Source: Bacteroidaceae bacterium
GTDB taxonomy: Bacteria; Bacteroidota; Bacteroidia; Bacteroidales; Bacteroidaceae
Direction of reading: 5' to 3'
Assembly: GCA_017466965.1 (NCBI GenBank)
Contig: JAFTTD010000371.1
Span: forward strand, 1 to 6,552
DNA: 6,552 nt
Position 1 is the first letter of the stretch. Each line of letters starts with the position of its first letter. Made by a program: the position numbers and the translations under genes. Shown here piece by piece: positions 1 to 6,552 of this stretch. The notes under the pieces are model-generated. The model searched no databases and was not told where the DNA came from. It was given only the letters and a program-made list of their open reading frames with translations.

Positions 1-2
1 AG

Positions 3-2963
<2,961 letters not shown>

Positions 2964-3025
2964 ATCCTTTGATAATATACCAGCAGGTTTAATTACGATA
3001 TATAATATACCTGTTGATTAAGTTT

Positions 3026-3067
3026 AAGAGGCATTGCGACCATAAAGTCGCAGTGCCTCTTGCTTTT
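3026..3067 (+). terminator. Rho-independent terminator after the GH2 gene
   Basis: A 15-bp stem (3026-3040 with 3047-3061) contains one T-G wobble pair and closes a six-base loop, cataaa. It is followed by gc and a run of four T at 3064-3067. It starts 63 bases after the GH2 stop. The T run lies only on the + side; the other flank is not T-rich in the reverse direction, so it should act on + strand transcripts and separate the GH2 unit from the GH30 unit. The short T run is the only weak point. Confidence 0.85.
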
Positions 3068-3077
3068 ATGCCGTTTT

Positions 3078-3228
3078 TAATGTTACATGAAATATCCTGT
3101 CCGAATATGTTTTTATTGTCCTGAATTCATTTTTTGACATTCAAATATATACGTGTTAATTGAATAATTGTATCTTTGTGTCCTTACTAATGTAGCAGAT
3201 CATATATTTTTGCGATTATGTAACATTA
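3078..3228. repeat. 11-bp inverted repeat flanking the GH30 promoter
   Basis: TAATGTTACAT at 3078-3088 and its exact reverse complement ATGTAACATTA at 3218-3228 lie on either side of the TATCTTTG box. The arms are 129 bases apart, and only the right arm would be in the transcript, so an RNA hairpin is unlikely. Paired binding sites for a regulator are possible. The sequence is AT-rich and chance remains a real alternative. Confidence 0.4.
3171..3178 (+). promoter_or_regulatory. Putative Bacteroidetes -7 promoter box (TATCTTTG) for the GH30 gene
   Basis: TATCTTTG fits the TAnnTTTG -7 box of the Bacteroidetes primary sigma factor. It lies 63 bases before the GH30 start codon and downstream of the GH2 terminator, which is where a new promoter is expected. 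Transcription would start at roughly 3184-3187, giving a 5' leader of about 55 bases. No good TTTG -33 box is present at the usual spacing, so the promoter may be weak or activator-dependent. No start site is measured. Confidence 0.55.
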
Positions 3229-3241
3229 TATAAAAAATAAG

Positions 3242-4747
3242 ATGAATACAACAGTAAAACATTTTCTTGCTTTAGGGCTTTTTTGTGCAAGTTTGATGTC
3301 AAATGCACAGACTTTCAAAGTTTTTACAACAACAGAAACTGATAATTGGGTGGCAGCAGACAAGGTTTCAATGAAAACAAAATCATCGGTGTCGCCTATT
3401 CTTGTTGTTTCCGGAACTGAAGAGGGGACAGAATTTCGTGCTTGGGGCACAACTTTCAATGAACTTGATTGGGATGCCTTCAATTTGCTTACTCGTGTAG
3501 AGCAGGATGAAGTTATGTTCAATCTTTTTGATCCGAATGGTGATTTGCATTTCACCCATGGACGCGTCTCTATGAACGCAAATGACTATGCTCGTTCGTG
3601 GTATAGTTGCAGTGAGGTGGCAGGCGATTTCGAACTGAGATATTTTAACATTGAGCGCGATAAGCGCAATATCATACCTTTGGCTCGTGCAGCACAAAAG
3701 TATTGTCCTCAGCTGCAATTGTTTATGAGTCCTTGGTCGCCTCCTGCTTGGATGAAGATAAACCAGGATTATCCAGTTCTTTCAAGTCGTCACAACAATC
3801 TGGACCCTCGCAAAGACTATCTTCTTTACATGGACGATGGCAAAAGCAACAATCCTGATGAAATGAAACTTCTTGGTGACCGCAACGGAGTGTTTCCACG
3901 CCGTCTTGCCTCACAGGACTATTTCATTCAGGACCCTCGTTTTCTGCAGTGTTACGCCGATATGTTCTGCAAGTTTATTGACCTATATGCAGAGCAGGGG
4001 CTGCCTATTACAAAAGTGATGTATCAGAACGAGGCTTATTCTTACACTCCGTATCCAGGATGTGCATGGACAGCTGAAGGAACATTACGCTTCAACAACG
4101 AGTATCTTGCACCAACCCTTGCAAAGAAGCACCCTGAAGTGGAACTTTGGATAGGAACATTCAACACTAATCGACTTGACTATGTGGAAAAAATACTTGA
4201 TGACCCTACGCTTCAGAAAAATGTTACAGGAGTAGGCACACAATGGGAATGTCGTTATAATCTTCCTCAATTACGCAAGCGTTATCCAAATTTGCGGTTT
4301 ATGCAGTCTGAGAGTGAGTGTGGCAATGGCAGTATGGACTGGAAGGCAGGTGAACACACATTTATGCTTCTTTCCGACAATCTTGGCAACGGATGTGATG
4401 AGTACTACAACTGGAATTTTATTCTTACAGATAATGGAATCTCTCCTTGGGGATGGACTCAGAACGCTTTGATACAGGTTGATAGCAAGACTCGTAAGAT
4501 GCGCTATACTGCAGAGTATTTCGCTTACAAGCATTTCTGCCATTACGTTACACCAGGCACAAAAGTAATAGGCTATAGCGGACGTGAACAAGCTGGTACA
4601 CCTGTTGTGGTGTTCAAGAAAGGAAAGCAGTTTGTTGTTACAGCCGGAAACTTTACAGATGAAGAAAAAAACATAAGCGTGAAAATAGGTAACAAGTTCC
4701 TTGACTTGAAATTAAAACCGCATTCATTCAATACTTATGTTCAATGA
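3242..4747 (+). CDS. Secreted GH30 family glycoside hydrolase
   Basis: A 501-residue clan-A retaining glycosidase of family GH30. Known GH30 activities include glucosylceramidase, beta-1,6-glucanase, beta-xylosidase, beta-fucosidase and endo-beta-1,6-galactanase; the activity here cannot be read from motifs. Residues 1-22 form a type I signal peptide (Lys6, hydrophobic core, SNA cut before Gln23), so the enzyme should act in the periplasm or outside the cell. The TIM barrel runs from about 65 to 430, with WGTTFNELDWDAF near its start and SPWSPPAWMK at 163-172. The predicted acid/base is Glu264 in MYQNEAY and the nucleophile Glu357 in MQSESECGNG (Glu359 is the less likely choice). A small beta domain at about 440-501 completes the GH30 fold. 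The ORF is intact, with family-typical length. The start has an A-rich leader and no Shine-Dalgarno, usual in Bacteroidetes. It follows a terminator and promoter, and lies 125 bases before the GH27 gene, which it may be cotranscribed with. No T9SS sorting domain or lipobox is seen. Confidence 0.92.
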   Translation: MNTTVKHFLALGLFCASLMSNAQTFKVFTTTETDNWVAADKVSMKTKSSVSPILVVSGTEEGTEFRAWGTTFNELDWDAFNLLTRVEQDEVMFNLFDPNGDLHFTHGRVSMNANDYARSWYSCSEVAGDFELRYFNIERDKRNIIPLARAAQKYCPQLQLFMSPWSPPAWMKINQDYPVLSSRHNNLDPRKDYLLYMDDGKSNNPDEMKLLGDRNGVFPRRLASQDYFIQDPRFLQCYADMFCKFIDLYAEQGLPITKVMYQNEAYSYTPYPGCAWTAEGTLRFNNEYLAPTLAKKHPEVELWIGTFNTNRLDYVEKILDDPTLQKNVTGVGTQWECRYNLPQLRKRYPNLRFMQSESECGNGSMDWKAGEHTFMLLSDNLGNGCDEYYNWNFILTDNGISPWGWTQNALIQVDSKTRKMRYTAEYFAYKHFCHYVTPGTKVIGYSGREQAGTPVVVFKKGKQFVVTAGNFTDEEKNISVKIGNKFLDLKLKPHSFNTYVQ

Positions 4748-4792
4748 TTCTGTTTCTTCAATAGTCTCGTCATAAACCTTATACTTCTAAAA

Positions 4793-4837
4793 GACTTTAA
4801 TGTCCCTACCGACCATACTGACCCTAAAGTCCTTAAA
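4793..4837. repeat. Degenerate 9-bp phased repeat, about five units
   Basis: Five consecutive 9-base units begin at 4793, 4802, 4811, 4820 and 4829: gactttaat, gtccctacc, gaccatact, gaccctaaa and gtccttaaa. Each starts G-A/T-C-C/T, and most continue with a cytosine/thymine- then A-rich half, close to GWCCYTAAA. The phase of the G-W-C core is exact over all five. The run fills much of the spacer between the GH30 stop and the GH27 start. The outer units (GACTTTA and TAAAGTC) can also pair as a 7-bp stem. Its function is unknown; it may be a slowly decaying minisatellite. Confidence 0.5.
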
Positions 4838-4872
4838 CAACTAAGTAGTCAACCAATTAAAACATATAATCA

Positions 4873-5364
4873 ATGAAACCTGCATTTTTTAAGAAGCTTG
4901 CTTCAGTTGCGTTATTAGCGACAATGTCTCTTGCTGCAAACGCGCAAGATAACGATATTGCCACATTCCGTACTTGGGCTATGACTCCGCCTATGGGGTG
5001 GAATTCATGGGACTGTTATTATAGTTCAGCCAACGAGAAGATTGTTATGGACAACGCCAGGTATATTGTTGATAACAATCTTGATGATTATGGCTGGGAA
5101 TATGTGGTTCTTGACATACGCTGGTATGCCGAGCATCCGAGTCTTGGCGGAGGATGGTACAATCAGCGAGGCGACCAGGAGTGTCAGCTCGATGAGTATG
5201 GCCGTTACATACCCCCTGCATCTCGATTCCCTTCATGTGTAGTTGACGGAAAGAACATAGGATTCAAGGCAATGGCAGACTCCATTCATGCCATGGGGTT
5301 GAAATTTGGAATTCACATCATGCGAGGCCTGCCAAAGTATATACTTGATAATCCTTCACAGTAA
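4873..5364 (+). CDS. N-terminal fragment of the broken GH27 gene (163 aa)
   Basis: This is the product actually predicted from the annotated start to the TAA. It holds the signal peptide (basic MKPAFFKK, hydrophobic stretch, ANA cut before Gln25) and about the first three strands of the GH27 barrel. Both catalytic aspartates are missing, so the fragment is not expected to fold into a full barrel or to have activity. The start is chosen for its signal peptide and the A/T-rich leader ending ataatca before ATG, with no Shine-Dalgarno. Confidence 0.8.
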   Translation: MKPAFFKKLASVALLATMSLAANAQDNDIATFRTWAMTPPMGWNSWDCYYSSANEKIVMDNARYIVDNNLDDYGWEYVVLDIRWYAEHPSLGGGWYNQRGDQECQLDEYGRYIPPASRFPSCVVDGKNIGFKAMADSIHAMGLKFGIHIMRGLPKYILDNPSQ

Positions 5365-6552
5365 AAGCTCAAAGGCAGTGAAGAAACTCCGTGGAGCAGC
5401 GTGTATAAAAGCAAAACACCTGAATGCACATGGTTGGCGGACAATCTTACAATTCAAAACAATGAGTATGGTCAGCTCTATTATAACAGCATATTTGAAC
5501 TTTATGCAGAATGGGGTATTGACTTCATTAAAATTGATGACCTTAGCCGTCCGTATTACACGCATGAAATAGAGATGATACGCAAGGCCATTGACCGCAC
5601 AGGTCGTCCGATAATCCTTTCTCTCAGTCCGGGAAAAACACAGTTCCAGTATGCTCAGCACTGTCTTGAAAACGCTAATATGTGGCGAATGATGGACGAC
5701 CTTTGGGATACATGGAACGGAGTTGATCTTGTGTTCCGCGAGGCGGCAGAATGGGCTAAGTACTCACGCCCAGGAAACTTTGCGGATTGTGATATGCTTC
5801 CGCTCGGACAGATTGCTGCAACTGTTGGTGATGCCGGATTCTGTGGAACAGACAAAGGTCATTGGACTAACCTCAGCAAGGATGAGCAATACACTATGAT
5901 GACACTTTGGGGCATTTGCCATTCACCGCTTTTCTTCGGAGGCGATATGACTAAAAACGATGAGTTCACAAATTCGCTTCTTACTAACGAAGAATACCAC
6001 AAAATGCATAAATATGGCGTTGAGGCGCACGAACTTCTCAATGATGAGGATAATGGTTATACCGTCTGGACGAGCAAAGACCCTGAAACAACCAACCGTT
6101 ACCTTGCCGTCTTCAATCGTGGCAACACTCGTTGGGTAGTAGGCAACAAGGCTCTGTATAAAAGTGAGACAGTGGCATACACTACAGACGGACATGCCGT
6201 AGAGGTTGACATCGAGTGGCCTGAAGGAAAGAAAGAACTTGTTCTTGTTATAGATGATGCAGGCGACAACTTCAATTACGACCATGCCGACTGGCTCAAC
6301 CCAACACTTGTTCTTCGTGATGGAACAGAAGTGCCACTCACAGGCAAGTATCTTACACGCACATTCACAAAATCATATTTCAACAGAGTGCGTGAGAATA
6401 AGAATGTTGAGCATGGAGGAGCAATGAAAGTCATGGGCAAGACATATTCTCGCGGATTTTCAGCCGATGCCAACGCTGCACTCTTCTTTACTATTCCGGA
6501 CACTCTCGATGTTGTTCGGTTCAAAGGCATAGGAGCAGCAGACGACAGTGGA
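5365..6552 (+). pseudogene. C-terminal part of the broken GH27 gene: rest of barrel, beta domain and NPCBM-like module (partial)
   Basis: The frame is open for 396 codons from just after the TAA to the window edge, and holds the residues needed for catalysis (Asp222 and Asp276 in whole-gene numbering). The first in-frame ATG is at 5575, already past the nucleophile; a GTG at 5401 and a TTG at 5434 are earlier but have no visible ribosome-binding context or signal peptide. Independent production of an active enzyme is therefore unlikely. The last part, from DWLNPTLVL at 6289, resembles the NPCBM carbohydrate-binding module that often follows GH27 domains: MGKTYSRGFSADANAALFF then FKGIGAADDSG, with the usual GIGTHANS-like segment read here as GFSADANA. 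The module is cut by the window end. Confidence 0.75.

Larger units (their letters stand above)
4873..6552 (+). pseudogene. GH27 alpha-galactosidase-type gene with NPCBM-like module, interrupted by in-frame TAA (3' end outside window)
   Basis: The reading frame covers 560 codons, open except for TAA at codon 164 (5362-5364). GH27 enzymes are retaining and mostly remove terminal alpha-galactose; beta-L-arabinopyranosidase and alpha-N-acetylgalactosaminidase activities also occur. Order: signal peptide 1-24 (cut ANA/Q), GH27 TIM barrel from about 36 (TPPMGWNSWD at 38-47, LDIRWY at 80-85, FGIHIMRG at 145-152), predicted nucleophile Asp222 in FIKIDDLS, predicted acid/base Asp276 in WRMMDDLWD, a C-terminal beta domain at about 395-465, then an NPCBM-like region from about 473 to the window end. 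Similarity continues in the same frame across the stop (PKYILDNPSQ, stop, KLKGSEETPWSS), with no indel, so a single-base nonsense change explains it. Readthrough, a strain-level variant or an assembly base error are alternatives. The spacer upstream shows no clear promoter, so it may be cotranscribed with the GH30 gene. Confidence 0.85.

Noticed and set aside
2981..3016. Hairpin cagcaggt / acctgttg just after the GH2 stop, and the repeated ataatatacc (2972-2981, 3002-3011)
   Set aside because: Only 8 bp with one wobble and a 20-base loop, no T run, and the strong terminator follows directly. The 10-base direct repeat is AT-rich and could be chance.
3134..3161. TTGACA (3134-3139) with TTAATT (3156-3161) as a sigma-70 promoter
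   Set aside because: It resembles the E. coli -35 box, but the rest of the window points to Bacteroidetes, whose primary sigma factor uses TTTG and TAnnTTTG; the -10 match is poor and TATCTTTG nearby fits better.
3242..3307. GH30 protein as a lipoprotein through Cys15
   Set aside because: The residues before Cys15 (LGLF) do not form a lipobox, while SNA before Gln23 is a good type I signal peptidase site.
5362..5364. TAA read as an amino acid (recoded genetic code or programmed readthrough)
   Set aside because: The GH2 gene in this window ends at TAA followed by a terminator, there is no clear stimulatory structure after the stop, and a simple nonsense mutation or base error explains the data. 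It is kept only as a point to check.

Overview
The window looks like part of a polysaccharide-degrading locus from a gut Bacteroidetes, most likely Prevotella or a near relative. Three signs point there: predicted exported enzymes whose signal peptides end in NAQ, starts preceded by A/T-rich leaders with no Shine-Dalgarno, and a TAnnTTTG-type promoter box. It carries three carbohydrate-active enzyme genes, all on the + strand. Genus and family calls come from motif recognition by eye, not from a search.

Layout: (1) 1-2963 is the bulk of a GH2 beta-galactosidase of the LacZ architecture, cut at its 5' end by the window edge. (2) 2964-3241 is intergenic, with a strong rho-independent terminator for the GH2 gene, then a Bacteroidetes-type promoter box for the next gene, bracketed by an 11-bp inverted repeat. 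(3) 3242-4747 is an intact, secreted GH30 glycosidase. (4) 4748-4872 is a short spacer holding a degenerate 9-bp phased repeat and no clear promoter. (5) 4873-6552 is a GH27 alpha-galactosidase-type gene with a C-terminal NPCBM-like module. It is split by one in-frame TAA at 5362-5364 and runs off the 3' end.

Together the genes suggest removal of beta- and alpha-linked galactose (GH2, GH27) and cleavage of a beta-linked backbone or side chain (GH30) in the periplasm or at the cell surface. No SusC/SusD pair, regulator or transporter lies in the window, so the substrate cannot be fixed. The terminator and new promoter suggest the GH2 gene ends one transcription unit and GH30-GH27 form the next.

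The most notable observation is the nonsense codon in the GH27 gene. Homologous reading resumes in the same frame right after it, and both predicted catalytic aspartates lie downstream, so the short product should be inactive. I see no previously undescribed system here; the rest is ordinary carbohydrate-utilisation content.
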